Shown: positions 35,462 through 44,592, numbered from the stretch's first letter. The stretch is DNA of 64,000 nt from Lachnospiraceae bacterium (GCA_020860755.1 JAJBTQ010000004.1:65754-129753), one strand, 5' to 3'. Notes: a model not told the origin generated them from the sequence alone. Program-made: numbers and translations.

Positions 35462-36295
35462 TTATTCTTTCCACGCCACCATCATCTGCTCTGTATCGAG
35501 CAGGCTCTCATAAGACTGAGTATAAATCGCCTGAAGCCTTTCCATAAGCTCCTTTTTGGTGGTCAGATAAACACGATGCAGGGCGCTCGGGCTGCACTTT
35601 TCCGGATCCATCCCCACTTTGACAGCCAGGCGGTGAATCTCATTCGCAATGTTGGAGCGATCCAGAGGAGTTCCCGTCCTCGTTATGAAAACCGGCCCTT
35701 TCGCAATATTGTGCCGTTTTGCATACTGCAAAAGCTCTTCTTTCAGGCAATTCGGAATTGCAGCAGATTGTCCATCCGGCAAGTGTACAACACCCTCTTT
35801 GCAGGCCTCCACCGTCAGGCAATGCAGTTCTCCAATACTGATGTCAATAGTAGCCAGTACCTTGACCAGGAAATACTCCTTCTCTGTTCCCATTTCCCGC
35901 ACCGCAGATAAAAAATACAGATATTCCGTCCGGCTCAGCTCCGGTAAAGGCTTACCCGACAGGATACGCTCATGATTAGCTGCCAGCTCCTCTCTTCCGC
36001 AGAAACGCAGCAGTCCATTCGCTGCGGTGAGGCGGAGGTTGATCGTGCTCTCAGAGTAACCGTTCGCTTTTAGATCCTCTCTCCACTTTTCAAGAGATTC
36101 TTTTGTGACCTCTTTACCTTCCGGCAGAAAGTCATACAACTCTTCCATACTTCTGCGGTAGGTGCGCACAGTCTGTGCCTTCCTGCCACTTGCCTTCAAC
36201 GAGTTTAAAAACTCATCTATCAGTTGCTGCGTCATCCTTGGGAAAGTGTCAGGCATCGGAATCCCCTGTCTTTCTTTCATTGCTGCTGTTTTCAT
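35462..36295 (-). CDS. Tyrosine recombinase/integrase homologue with degenerate active site
   Basis: 277 residues. The N-terminal part (22-115) is the helical SAM-like DNA-binding domain of Xer/integrase proteins (TVRTYRRSMEELYDFL). The C-terminal part keeps family landmarks LTVEACKEG and GPVFITRTGTPLDRSNIANEI. The catalytic residues look lost: where R-x-x-E-L is expected there is SIGEL (Ser153), and where H-x-x-R-H is expected there is SALHR (Ser237, His240). Only a possible nucleophile, Tyr258, remains, and the segment before it is short. Probably a DNA-binding but non-recombining protein, or a decaying gene. ATG 36295 with GAGGG upstream. Confidence 0.75.
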   Translation of the reverse strand: MKTAAMKERQGIPMPDTFPRMTQQLIDEFLNSLKASGRKAQTVRTYRRSMEELYDFLPEGKEVTKESLEKWREDLKANGYSESTINLRLTAANGLLRFCGREELAANHERILSGKPLPELSRTEYLYFLSAVREMGTEKEYFLVKVLATIDISIGELHCLTVEACKEGVVHLPDGQSAAIPNCLKEELLQYAKRHNIAKGPVFITRTGTPLDRSNIANEIHRLAVKVGMDPEKCSPSALHRVYLTTKKELMERLQAIYTQSYESLLDTEQMMVAWKE

Positions 36296-36367
36296 TGCGC
36301 CCTCATTTTATCTTCTTCTCTTTGAACATTCTAAATATAGAAAAGCAACCTGTCGGTCACACATAAT

Positions 36368-36396
36368 ATTATAAATATAGTCATATATAAAGTCAA
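36368..36396 (-). promoter_or_regulatory. Promoter of the recombinase homologue
   Basis: Minus strand: TTGACT (36396-36391), 17-bp spacer, TATAAT (36373-36368). This is one of the best sigma-A matches in the window, which argues that the gene is expressed. Confidence 0.75.
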
Positions 36397-36411
36397 TAAA
36401 ATTAGACATAA

Positions 36412-36447
36412 TAAAAAACCTGCCGGCAACACACGTTTGCCAGCAGG
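36412..36447 (-). terminator. Terminator after the zinc-ribbon gene
   Basis: Stem CCTGCCGGCAA / TTGCCAGCAGG (36419-36429 with 36437-36447; one G-U pair in RNA) followed on the minus strand by six T's. It lies 16 bp after the stop at 36463. Confidence 0.85.
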
Positions 36448-36462
36448 CCTGACATAATTTGG

Positions 36463-37161
36463 TTAGCTAATCGAGGTGCCGCAGAACACGCAAAACTGCA
36501 TCCCCTCCAATAGTTCTTGGCCACAGTTCGGGCAGAGTCTTACTCCTTCCGGTTCAGCGCCCCACTCTTCCGGTTCCTCCGCGTCAGGTTCCTCTACTAC
36601 CGGCTCTTCCTCTTCCAGCTCCTCCACTTCTACTTCTTCAACCACAAGCTCTTCCTCTGTTTGCTCATCTTCCGAAACAGGTTCTTCCATATTTACTTTA
36701 GCTCCACAGATACTGCAAAACTTCTGTTCAGGGGTCACCGTATGTCCGCAGTTTGGACATTTGCCCCCTGAAGACGCAATGGTGACCTCAGAGCGAACCC
36801 TCTCACCACAGCTGGAACAAAAGACATCTGTCACCAAAATATCCGCCCCACAGTGTTCACAGGAAGTGATCCCTTTCAGTTCACGGATCTGATCGGTACA
36901 GCTTTGGATCTCCTCTTTTTTATCCACAACATTCTGAAACAGGGGAGACAACGTTTCGTTTTGCGGCTGATCGGAATTTTCTTCGTAATACTCTCTTCCG
37001 ATATCGGCATAGCAGGAATCAAGCTCACTATTCAACTGGTCGAGCTTTGCGTTTAAACGCTTCTCCTCCGTATTGGGTGGAGTGATCTCGAAAAGATCCA
37101 GGCTCTGAGCCTTGTCTCGGTCCGATTCCTGTTGGTTGCTATCGCTTTTAAACCATGCCAT
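36463..37161 (-). CDS. Zinc-ribbon protein with three CXXC pairs and acidic linker
   Basis: 232 residues. A helical N-terminal third (EEKRLNAKLDQLNSELDSCY) is followed by three double-CXXC ribbons: CEHCG...CSSCG near 100-120, CPNCG...CSICG near 135-153, and CPNCG...CVFCG at the C-terminus. Between the second and third is a 50-residue E/V-rich stretch. There is no signal peptide or membrane helix, so it is probably cytosolic. It lies directly downstream of another zinc-ribbon gene. Function unknown; protein-protein or nucleic-acid scaffolding is possible. Confidence 0.7.
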   Translation of the reverse strand: MAWFKSDSNQQESDRDKAQSLDLFEITPPNTEEKRLNAKLDQLNSELDSCYADIGREYYEENSDQPQNETLSPLFQNVVDKKEEIQSCTDQIRELKGITSCEHCGADILVTDVFCSSCGERVRSEVTIASSGGKCPNCGHTVTPEQKFCSICGAKVNMEEPVSEDEQTEEELVVEEVEVEELEEEEPVVEEPDAEEPEEWGAEPEGVRLCPNCGQELLEGMQFCVFCGTSIS

Positions 37162-37242
37162 AATGAGTCTCCTTTCTTCTGATATGCCATCTCTGTCTTT
37201 ATTTTTTGAACGAGTCCTCCTTGTTGCGGAATCCCTTTTTCT

Positions 37243-38838
37243 CTAGCCCTCGTCCGCCTGTATGGTCGTGTCAGTCACCGCATCCGGGTTTTCTATGTTT
37301 TCCATCAGCTGATCGAGAGACTCATATCCGCAGTACTCTCCAGTCACCTGCGTGCTTGCCTGCTGAGCTGCCCGCGAGTTCCCACGCGTGGTGGTCTTTG
37401 CGGCTTGTCCGAACTGTCGGGTAAACGTATTCGAGCAGAGCGCATTGTCATCCGGATTGACACTGCACGAGCCGTCCGCTTTGAGGATCACATCCTGAAA
37501 ACGGACGTATGTGTAGAAGGAAAACGTCTCATCCACACTGGCCGCCGTGATCTTGGCCTCCGCATTTACTTTATAAACCATATACAGACGGTTGGTATAC
37601 CCGCCGTCTTCCGTATCTTCACTGATCAAATAACAACCCTGATATTCCAGCCCGGTAACGGAAACTCCGTCAACCGGAGTCTGTACTACCCCGGCGCCTA
37701 TCACTTCTTCCGCTTTTTGCTTTAAGCTGTCCACGGTGTCTTCCGGGATATCCGCGATCTGTGTGATGCAGCTGTCCAGTCCCTCCACCGTATATTCCTG
37801 TTCCATTGTCTCCGGTGTCCGGCCGGAATCCTTTCTAAGGCTTTCCGCAGCCTCATCGGCAAGAGTCACCGTGACGGTATCTCCGTTTGAGAGATCGGTC
37901 TGCTCCGACAGGCTGAAATTAGAGATCGGGATGTCCGGCTCCTCGGAAACCGCAACGATCCGGGCCTCCCCTTTCGGAGCTGTCCCTGAAAATTCTACTT
38001 CAATCTCCGAAAAAGCATCGATGGGTTCCAGATCAGCTAACCCCTCCACTTCAAAGGTGAGATCCGAGTGCTCCAGCATAACCCTGAAATCTGATTCGGC
38101 CAGCTCGTCATCACCGTCCCAGATAACGGTAAGCGTATCTCCGTTTGTCAGCGCTCCGTCTGAAACGCCCGAACCCGAAAAATCAATCTCATAACCAATA
38201 CAGTAATCCAACAGAAGGTCTGCGGGTTTTGAGACATCTTCCGGCAGAGCAATGTGACTTCTCAACCATATCTTGTTCCCGTAATCCGCCATAAAGGCAT
38301 CCGTATCAAAGATGCATTCCGCCTCTCCATACCCGTTATACCCTTCCGTTTCGACTGTAATATAATCATCCAGACTGACCGTTTTTGTCCGGAAGACAAC
38401 CACAACAGCCCATATAATGATCACGGCCACGATTGCGGCAATAATACCCAGAGTGATGTATGCCCGCTTTCTACGCCTGGATTTGGGTTCCTCGGAAGTC
38501 ATTTCTTCTGAATCGGTTTCATCTGACTGTATCTCTTCCGAATCGGCTTCATCCGGCTCTATCTCTTCCGGCTCCGTGTCATCCTGCTCTTTCTCTTCCG
38601 AAAAGGGTTCATCCGGTTCTATCTCTTCCGAATCGGACTCATCCGGCTCTATCTCTTCCGGCTCCGTGTCGGATACCGAATCGAGATCCGCAGTCGGCTC
38701 ATCTTCATCTTCCGTCTCAGATCTCATGCGCCGCACGGTCAAAGGAATCTCTGCCCCACACTCCGTGCAAAATGCAGCGTCCGGATTCTCCGGCAGCGGC
38801 TGCCCGCATTTTCCGCAATAAAACGTCTTCTTTGACAT
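37243..38838 (-). CDS. Membrane-anchored zinc-ribbon protein with acidic decapeptide repeats
   Basis: 531 residues. An N-terminal zinc ribbon (C8, C11, C24, C27) is followed by six acidic 10-residue repeats of the type EEIEPDESDS, then one membrane helix (YITLGIIAAIVAVIIIWAVV), then about 360 extracellular residues with repeated DGDTLTV/NGDTVTV beta-rich segments. The topology predicted is ribbon inside, beta domains outside. The start at 38838 (second of two ATGs) has AGGAGGCAG at better spacing. It is likely co-transcribed with the zinc-ribbon gene downstream (about 80 bp). Confidence 0.7.
   Translation of the reverse strand: MSKKTFYCGKCGQPLPENPDAAFCTECGAEIPLTVRRMRSETEDEDEPTADLDSVSDTEPEEIEPDESDSEEIEPDEPFSEEKEQDDTEPEEIEPDEADSEEIQSDETDSEEMTSEEPKSRRRKRAYITLGIIAAIVAVIIIWAVVVVFRTKTVSLDDYITVETEGYNGYGEAECIFDTDAFMADYGNKIWLRSHIALPEDVSKPADLLLDYCIGYEIDFSGSGVSDGALTNGDTLTVIWDGDDELAESDFRVMLEHSDLTFEVEGLADLEPIDAFSEIEVEFSGTAPKGEARIVAVSEEPDIPISNFSLSEQTDLSNGDTVTVTLADEAAESLRKDSGRTPETMEQEYTVEGLDSCITQIADIPEDTVDSLKQKAEEVIGAGVVQTPVDGVSVTGLEYQGCYLISEDTEDGGYTNRLYMVYKVNAEAKITAASVDETFSFYTYVRFQDVILKADGSCSVNPDDNALCSNTFTRQFGQAAKTTTRGNSRAAQQASTQVTGEYCGYESLDQLMENIENPDAVTDTTIQADEG
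38501..38680 (-). repeat. Six imperfect 30-bp repeats coding an acidic linker
   Basis: The sequence ATCTCTTCCG (plus strand) or a close variant recurs every 30 bp at 38501, 38531, 38561, 38591, 38621 and 38651. In frame this encodes six 10-residue E/D-rich repeats in the gene at 37243-38838. Length variation here would keep the reading frame. Confidence 0.8.
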
Positions 38839-38987
38839 CATCTGCCTCCTGTAATTTGAGAAAGAATCCCATGCCTTCCCCCATGCATGTAATGCTTAAA
38901 AAATATATTTGAAGTTAGTATACCAACAATAAATAAATTTAAGCTAAAGAAATTTATTTTTTCAAACTTTCGTACATATTCACTCGC

Positions 38988-39016
38988 TTGTCTGAATGGG
39001 CGTTTTATAGTATAAT
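38988..39016 (+). promoter_or_regulatory. Promoter of the guanine deaminase gene
   Basis: TTGTCT (38988-38993), 17-bp spacer, TATAAT (39011-39016), leaving a leader of about 50 nt, with a CGGCA/TGCCG stem. That is too short for a purine riboswitch. Confidence 0.7.
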
Positions 39017-39072
39017 TAGTTGCGTTTTAGAGAGCACGGCAAACTTCGGCGGCTGCCGATGGAAAGTGGATC

Positions 39073-40344
39073 ATGGCTTCGAGTTTTATTTTAAAAGGCA
39101 CCCTGATTTACGCGGAGGATTCCTCCACGCTCAAGGTTATACCGGACGGATATCTGGTCTGTGAAAACGGAATAAGCAAAGGTGTCTATGAGACCCTGCC
39201 GGAACGTTTTTCGGGACTTAAGATCCGGGACTATGGCGACCGGCTCATCATTCCCGGCCTTGTGGATCTGCATGTGCACGCTCCGCAGTACGCATTCCGC
39301 GGGCTTGGCATGGATCTGGAATTGCTGGACTGGCTAAAGCAGCATGCGTTTCCGGAAGAGATGCGATATGCAGATCTGTCCTACGCCAAAGAGGCATACC
39401 GCATGTTTTCGGAGGATCTGAAAAAGAGTACCACTTCCCGGGCCTGTATTTTTGCCACCTCCCATCGTGAAGCCACTGAACTTCTCATGGATCTCATGGA
39501 GGAGAGCGGTCTGTGCACCTATGTCGGCAAGAGCAGTATGGACCGAAACTGTCCGGATGAGCTTCGGGAAGATACAGAAAACGGCCTGCGGGAAGTTTCT
39601 GTCTGGCTGGACCATGTGCAGGGAAAATATACCCACACTTACCCGATTTTGACGCCTCGTTTTGTGCCGGCCTGCAGTGATCCAATGCTGGAAGGGCTGG
39701 GAAAGATCCGGCATCAGTATCAGCTTCCGGTGCAGTCTCATCTCTCCGAAAACCCAAATGAGGTCGCCATGGTGAAAAAGCTTTGTCCCTGGTCAAAGTT
39801 TTACGGAGATGTCTACGACCGCTTCGGCCTGTTCGGCGGGGAGGAAAAGGCCATCATGGCTCACTGTGTGTGGTCCGGTCCGGAGGAGATCGATCGGATC
39901 CGCGAGCGGGGCGTTTTTGTTGCCCACTGTCCCGAATCCAATATGAACCTGCTCTCCGGCATTGCCCCGATCCGGGCCTATCTGGACGCGGGAATCCGGG
40001 TAGGACTGGGAAGCGATGTGGCCGGTGGCTCCAGCATATCCCTGTTTCGGGCTGTGATGCAGGCCGTACAGGTATCGAAATTGTACTGGAGGCTTGAGGA
40101 CTCTGACTTAAAACCGCTTACCCTGACCGAGGCGTTTTGGATGGCCACCAAGGGCGGAGGCGCGTTTTTCGGAAAAGTTGGAAGTTTTGAAGAGGGTTAC
40201 GAGCTGGATGCTCTGGTATTAGACGACCGGGAAATAACATATCTCGGAAAAAGAAGCGCTGCAGAGCGCTTAGAGCAGCTGATCTATCTGTCTCAGGAAC
40301 CGGACATCACCGCCAAGTATGTGGCGGGCAGACAGCTTTTTTGA
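39073..40344 (+). CDS. guaD: Guanine deaminase
   Basis: 423 residues; an amidohydrolase converting guanine to xanthine. The zinc ligands are His67 and His69 in VDLHVHAPQYAFRG, the guanine deaminase signature. Later ligands are in QSHLSENPNEV, AHCVW and GLGSDVAGG. It is the first gene of a two-gene unit with a transporter. Confidence 0.92.
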   Translation: MASSFILKGTLIYAEDSSTLKVIPDGYLVCENGISKGVYETLPERFSGLKIRDYGDRLIIPGLVDLHVHAPQYAFRGLGMDLELLDWLKQHAFPEEMRYADLSYAKEAYRMFSEDLKKSTTSRACIFATSHREATELLMDLMEESGLCTYVGKSSMDRNCPDELREDTENGLREVSVWLDHVQGKYTHTYPILTPRFVPACSDPMLEGLGKIRHQYQLPVQSHLSENPNEVAMVKKLCPWSKFYGDVYDRFGLFGGEEKAIMAHCVWSGPEEIDRIRERGVFVAHCPESNMNLLSGIAPIRAYLDAGIRVGLGSDVAGGSSISLFRAVMQAVQVSKLYWRLEDSDLKPLTLTEAFWMATKGGGAFFGKVGSFEEGYELDALVLDDREITYLGKRSAAERLEQLIYLSQEPDITAKYVAGRQLF

Positions 40345-40382
40345 TGAATCAGAACAGGAGATGACACGAGGGGGAAACCATT

Positions 40383-41324
40383 GTGGTTGATTTCATGCTT
40401 TCTTTAAATGTGGTCTTCCCAATGTTCGTCTATATGGCGGCAGGGTTTTGTATCCGAAAGGCCGGCCTTTTCTCAGAGGAGGGCTTTCGGAAGCTCGGCG
40501 CGTTCAATTTCAGATGCTTTATCCCTCTGATCCTGTTTTACAGTATCTATAATGCAGACCTGGAGGATATCTTCCAGCATGATGTGCTGATCTTCTCCGT
40601 GGTCATGATCCTGATCATTTTCTTTGTGGCATGGGCACTGTGCATGCGCCTCATTAAGGATCGCCGCAACGCGGTGTCCATAGCGCAATGTATTTTCCAC
40701 AGCAATTACGTATTATTTGGGCTTGCCATCGCCGGCACGCTTTGTAAAGGCAACGGACTGGCTACCGTCTCTGCTCTGGCAGCTGTCATCGTTCCGGTAT
40801 TCAATATATTGGCCGTCATACTCTTCTCCGTTACATTAAAGGAGAAGGTTCATGTCGGAAAACTTATCCTTGATATCTTTAGGAATACTTTAGTCGACGC
40901 CGGCATCATCGGTGTCATATTCAATCTCTGCGGCATCCACAACCTGCCGCAGATTATCGACACACCTATCAGTGTACTCGGCACCATGGCAACCCCGGTT
41001 GCTTTGATCGCACTGGGCGGGATCATCACATTTGACAGTCTGCGCGATCACAGGCACCACCTGACGTTAACTGTAATCATCAAGTTAGTCATCGTCCCGG
41101 CCATCGCTTTGATATTCGCGGTCCTGTTCGGCTTCCGGGACGACCTTTTGATCGTGATCCTGGCGATCTTCGCCGCCCCCACGGATGTGGGATCCACTCC
41201 ACTCGCGAATATGCTGGAGGGCAACAGTAAGCTAACCGGTGAGATCGTAGCATCCACGTCCATCTTCAGCCTGATCACAATCTTTTTGTTTACGCTTGTC
41301 CTATCCCGATTCGGATTTATATAG
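40383..41324 (+). CDS. AEC-family transporter (auxin efflux carrier-like)
   Basis: 313 residues, about ten hydrophobic helices in two repeats, matching the bacterial AEC (malonate/malate/auxin-efflux-like) permeases. The segments NFRCFIPLILFYSIYNADL and FAAPTDVGSTPLANMLEGN fit the family. The start is GTG at 40383 behind GAGGGGGAAACC. Position after guaD suggests transport of a purine breakdown product, but family members mostly move organic acids, so this is weak inference. Confidence 0.75.
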   Translation: MVDFMLSLNVVFPMFVYMAAGFCIRKAGLFSEEGFRKLGAFNFRCFIPLILFYSIYNADLEDIFQHDVLIFSVVMILIIFFVAWALCMRLIKDRRNAVSIAQCIFHSNYVLFGLAIAGTLCKGNGLATVSALAAVIVPVFNILAVILFSVTLKEKVHVGKLILDIFRNTLVDAGIIGVIFNLCGIHNLPQIIDTPISVLGTMATPVALIALGGIITFDSLRDHRHHLTLTVIIKLVIVPAIALIFAVLFGFRDDLLIVILAIFAAPTDVGSTPLANMLEGNSKLTGEIVASTSIFSLITIFLFTLVLSRFGFI

Positions 41325-41350
41325 AAAAAAGCCCCCCAAGGGGCTTTTTT
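41325..41350. terminator. Bidirectional terminator between the AEC gene and mtnA
   Basis: Perfect 11-bp stem AAAAAAGCCCC / GGGGCTTTTTT (41325-41335 with 41340-41350), A/T runs on both flanks. It serves the convergent genes ending at 41324 and 41373. Confidence 0.9.
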
Positions 41351-41372
41351 CTTTTATCAATAACTATTTTTG

Positions 41373-42485
41373 TCAATTCTTATCTACAAACTTCTCCACC
41401 GGACGGATCCCCATCTTTTCAAACGATTCCTTAAATGGCGCTGTGGCGATTCCTTTCTCCGTGATGATGCCGGTGACCAGATCGTGGTCCGTCACGTCAA
41501 ACGCCGGGTTGACCACACCGACCCCCTCCGGGGCCATCCGCTCCCGATACCACATCTCCGTCACTTCATCCGCTTTGCGCTGCTCAATGGGGATCTCGTC
41601 GCCGGATGCCAGCGTCATGTCGATCGTGGAGGACGGTGCGCACACATAGAACGGAATGCCGTAATGCTTTGCGATGATCGCCACGCCGCTCGTCCCGATC
41701 TTGTTGGCAAAGTCTCCGTTTGCCGCCACCCGGTCGCAGCCGACAAAAATGATGTCGATCTTGCCGGATTTCATCGTATAGGAAGCCATATTGTCGCACT
41801 GCAGATATGTGTCCACGCCGGCCGTCTGCATTTCAAAGGCAGAAAGCCGCGCCCCCTGCAGGAGCGGCCTGGTCTCGTCACAGTATACATGCAGATCCCG
41901 CTTCGGATCCCATCCGTTCTCCAGCGCTACATAGATTGGTGCCAGCGCAGTGCCGTATTTCGCCGTGGCCAGCGTCCCGGCATTGCAGTGGGTCATGACC
42001 CCTGCTCCTTTTCCGATCTCTTGTAACAGCTCAAATCCGTAAGAACCGATGCCCCGGCTGATCTCGATATCCTCTTTGTGGATCGCGACAGCCTCAGCCT
42101 TTAAGAGTTCTTTCATCTCTGCTACCGTCCGGGACTCTTTTTCCTTTAAGAGCAGTGCATGCATCCGGTTTAAGGCCCAGCTTAAGTTCACCGCTGTCGG
42201 GCGCGAGGAGTTTAAGTATTCCATGAGCTCGGCACATTTTGCCGTGAACTCTTCCATATCCTCCGTCTCGATCTGATCGGCAAGAACGAAGTATGCATAT
42301 GCCCCGGTCACGCCGATAGCCGGCGCTCCTCTCACGCGAAGTTTGTAGATCGCCTCCCAAATATCCTCCGCTTTGTTGAGGGAGAGATACTTTGTCTCGT
42401 TGGGGAGCAGAGTCTGATCCAGGATCTCTATACTCTTCCCGTCTCCGGAGAGTGTAACGGTGTTTAAGCTTAACGCATTTGCCAT
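41373..42485 (-). CDS. mtnA: Methylthioribose-1-phosphate isomerase
   Basis: 370 residues; isomerises 5-methylthioribose-1-phosphate to the ribulose form in methionine salvage, or the 5-deoxyribose analogue. Motifs are LRVRGAPAIGVTGAYAY, SRPTAVNLSWAL, the cysteine loop THCNAGTLAT, and the aspartate loop GCDRVAANGDFANKIGT. No mtnK, mtnB or aldolase is adjacent, so here it stands alone. It is homologous to eIF2B-alpha, but the MtnA motifs are complete. Confidence 0.92.
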   Translation of the reverse strand: MANALSLNTVTLSGDGKSIEILDQTLLPNETKYLSLNKAEDIWEAIYKLRVRGAPAIGVTGAYAYFVLADQIETEDMEEFTAKCAELMEYLNSSRPTAVNLSWALNRMHALLLKEKESRTVAEMKELLKAEAVAIHKEDIEISRGIGSYGFELLQEIGKGAGVMTHCNAGTLATAKYGTALAPIYVALENGWDPKRDLHVYCDETRPLLQGARLSAFEMQTAGVDTYLQCDNMASYTMKSGKIDIIFVGCDRVAANGDFANKIGTSGVAIIAKHYGIPFYVCAPSSTIDMTLASGDEIPIEQRKADEVTEMWYRERMAPEGVGVVNPAFDVTDHDLVTGIITEKGIATAPFKESFEKMGIRPVEKFVDKN

Positions 42486-42653
42486 ATCTATTTCCCCTTC
42501 CCTGTCCTTATATTGTCTTAAGATAACTGCGCTCTTGGATTATTTTAATTCTGTAAAAATACGTTGTCAAGCAAGCCTGCAGGTAATTGTAAAACTCACA
42601 ATACAGCCCACAAAAACCTGCGTGTTACTATCATATTATGATACTACGGATTC

Positions 42654-42683
42654 TTGACACTGTCTCAGAAAATCTCTTATAAT
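42654..42683 (+). promoter_or_regulatory. Promoter of the YARHG zinc-ribbon gene
   Basis: TTGACA (42654-42659), 18-bp spacer, TATAAT (42678-42683). It lies inside the upstream extension of the open frame, which supports the ATG at 42723 as the true start. Confidence 0.8.
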
Positions 42684-42722
42684 GATAAAAATATTACTTT
42701 AATTTATACAAGGGAGTACACT

Positions 42723-44585
42723 ATGTTTTGTCCAAATTGCGGAACAGAAAATAAAGATGACGCCAAATTTTGCGGGAACTGCGGCGCTCCTCTTTTTGAC
42801 CAACAGCCGGAGCCCGATATGCCGTCCGAAGAACCGGAACCCGATACGCCGTCCGGAGAGCCGGAACACCGTCGGTTTCTTTCTACGACAGCCGGAAAGG
42901 TAGTTCTTGTCGTTGTGATCGCGGCAGCAGCCGCGGGCGTTTCCGCCGGAGCTGCGACCGTGCACCACAACAATGTGGTAAAAGAGGAAGAGGCAGCCGC
43001 TGCGGAGGAAGCCGCACAGGAAGAGGCAGCCGCTGCGCTTGAAGCCGCAGCGCAGGATGAGGAAACCGAAGTGGCAGATGTGCAGGAAGCGGAGGCGACC
43101 GATGAGTCTGCGGAGGAGATCGCCGTGACGGATGACATGTATCCGGAGCTTTTGGAAGGGGGCCTTTCCAAGTCAGCTTTTGAAGATGTCCTGGCCCACG
43201 GTCCGGAGGCCATGTCTGACAGCTCGATGACGATCAAGCAGGTGACCTGGTTTGCGACGACTCTGATCCGCAACTGTGCCGCAGTCCAGTTTGAGGGGGC
43301 CCCTCCACAGGAAACTCCAATCACACTCACGGAGGTGCAGGATGGTTCTTCCTACAGCTGGGACTGCAGTCTTGCCGATATGAACAACCTTTTGTCCGTG
43401 CTCACGGATTATCAATTTAATGCCGGAGACAATGCGAAATATCAGGAAGAGGAGTCCGGTCTTTCTGTCGAGGGAGATACACTAAAACAGGTGGCCGTTG
43501 AGACCAGCGTAGGCTATGAGGCTTCGATCACAGACGCGAAGCTGACCGGGGATGAGATGATGGTCTCCTATGAACATATCTGCGACAGTGCCGGATCTCC
43601 GGAGAACAATTATGATCTGATACGCACTGCGATCTTAAAGAAGACCGATTCCGGCCGTTACAGGGTGGACACCATTACAACGGGTACAATTGATGAAGCA
43701 TCCGAACTGCTGGCTCTGATCGAATCCGATCAGGACTATATCCTTCCGGACAGCGACTCAAGAACTCTGGACCGCTCCGATCTGGAAGGTCTCTCCAAAA
43801 CCGAGCTTCGAGTCGCGCGGAATGAGTTGTATGCAAGACATGGCAGGACGTTCGATGATCCGCTTCTGGACCGGTATTTTAATTCGCGCAGCTGGTACCA
43901 GGGCACCGTCAGTCCGGATGATTTCAGTGACAATGTATTTAATTCCACGGAAACCGCCAACAGAGACCTGATCGTCTCGCGCGAGAATGAAATGAGCGGT
44001 ACCGGCACGCAGTCCGGCGGTTCATCCGGCACACAGTCCGGCAGCTCCTCCGGCACGCAGTCCGATTCCGGCTCGACCGGCACAGATTCCGGATCCGGAT
44101 TCTCTTTTGCCGATATCGATAATGTAGAGTTTGGATACTCAAGCGGAGCCGGTGCATGGGGTGTGGGTTTAACCGTTCACTCCGACGGCACATTTGAAGG
44201 CAGCTATCACGATTCGGATGCCGGCGGCAGAGGCACGGATGAATACGGCAATGAGTATCTCGGCACCATATCTCTGTCCGAGTGGACCGGATCGTTTTCA
44301 ACTCCGGTAAAGGTAAATGACTATACCTACTCGACAACAGTGGAATCGATCAATCTGTCACGGGAACAGGGCAGTGAAGTCGAAGATAACGTCCTGTATG
44401 TATATACTTCGGCGGAAGGAATGAGCGTAGGGGACGAATTTTTGATCTATCTGCCGTCCGCACCGACATCAGAGCTCGGCGACTTTATAGATTTCATATA
44501 TGCCACGCATCCCAATATCGGTTCGCAGCTATCCTGTTACGGTTTGTATAATACAAATGACGGAGCCAGTTTTATCAGTTATTAG
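42723..44585 (+). CDS. Membrane-anchored zinc-ribbon protein with YARHG domain
   Basis: 620 residues. Zinc ribbon at the N-terminus (C3, C6, C17, C20), a Pro/Glu linker, one membrane helix (about 60-79), an alanine/glutamate-rich stalk, and an extracellular part. A YARHG domain (about 356-415, containing NELYARHGRTF and RSWYQG) is followed by a Ser/Gly/Thr linker and a C-terminal beta-rich domain of about 130 residues. YARHG domains are extracellular and of unknown function. Start ATG 42723 with AAGGGAGTACAC upstream. It has the same plan as the protein at 37243-38838. Confidence 0.8.
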   Translation: MFCPNCGTENKDDAKFCGNCGAPLFDQQPEPDMPSEEPEPDTPSGEPEHRRFLSTTAGKVVLVVVIAAAAAGVSAGAATVHHNNVVKEEEAAAAEEAAQEEAAAALEAAAQDEETEVADVQEAEATDESAEEIAVTDDMYPELLEGGLSKSAFEDVLAHGPEAMSDSSMTIKQVTWFATTLIRNCAAVQFEGAPPQETPITLTEVQDGSSYSWDCSLADMNNLLSVLTDYQFNAGDNAKYQEEESGLSVEGDTLKQVAVETSVGYEASITDAKLTGDEMMVSYEHICDSAGSPENNYDLIRTAILKKTDSGRYRVDTITTGTIDEASELLALIESDQDYILPDSDSRTLDRSDLEGLSKTELRVARNELYARHGRTFDDPLLDRYFNSRSWYQGTVSPDDFSDNVFNSTETANRDLIVSRENEMSGTGTQSGGSSGTQSGSSSGTQSDSGSTGTDSGSGFSFADIDNVEFGYSSGAGAWGVGLTVHSDGTFEGSYHDSDAGGRGTDEYGNEYLGTISLSEWTGSFSTPVKVNDYTYSTTVESINLSREQGSEVEDNVLYVYTSAEGMSVGDEFLIYLPSAPTSELGDFIDFIYATHPNIGSQLSCYGLYNTNDGASFISY

Positions 44586-44592
44586 AGATGAT

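Noticed and set aside
35322..36295. Integrated element with an att site in tRNA-Val beside an integrase
   Set aside because: No copy of the tRNA 3' end was seen further along, the recombinase lacks its active site, and the following genes are not element-like.
39023..39072. Purine riboswitch before guanine deaminase
   Set aside because: The leader is only about 50 nt and lacks the conserved junction of the purine aptamer.
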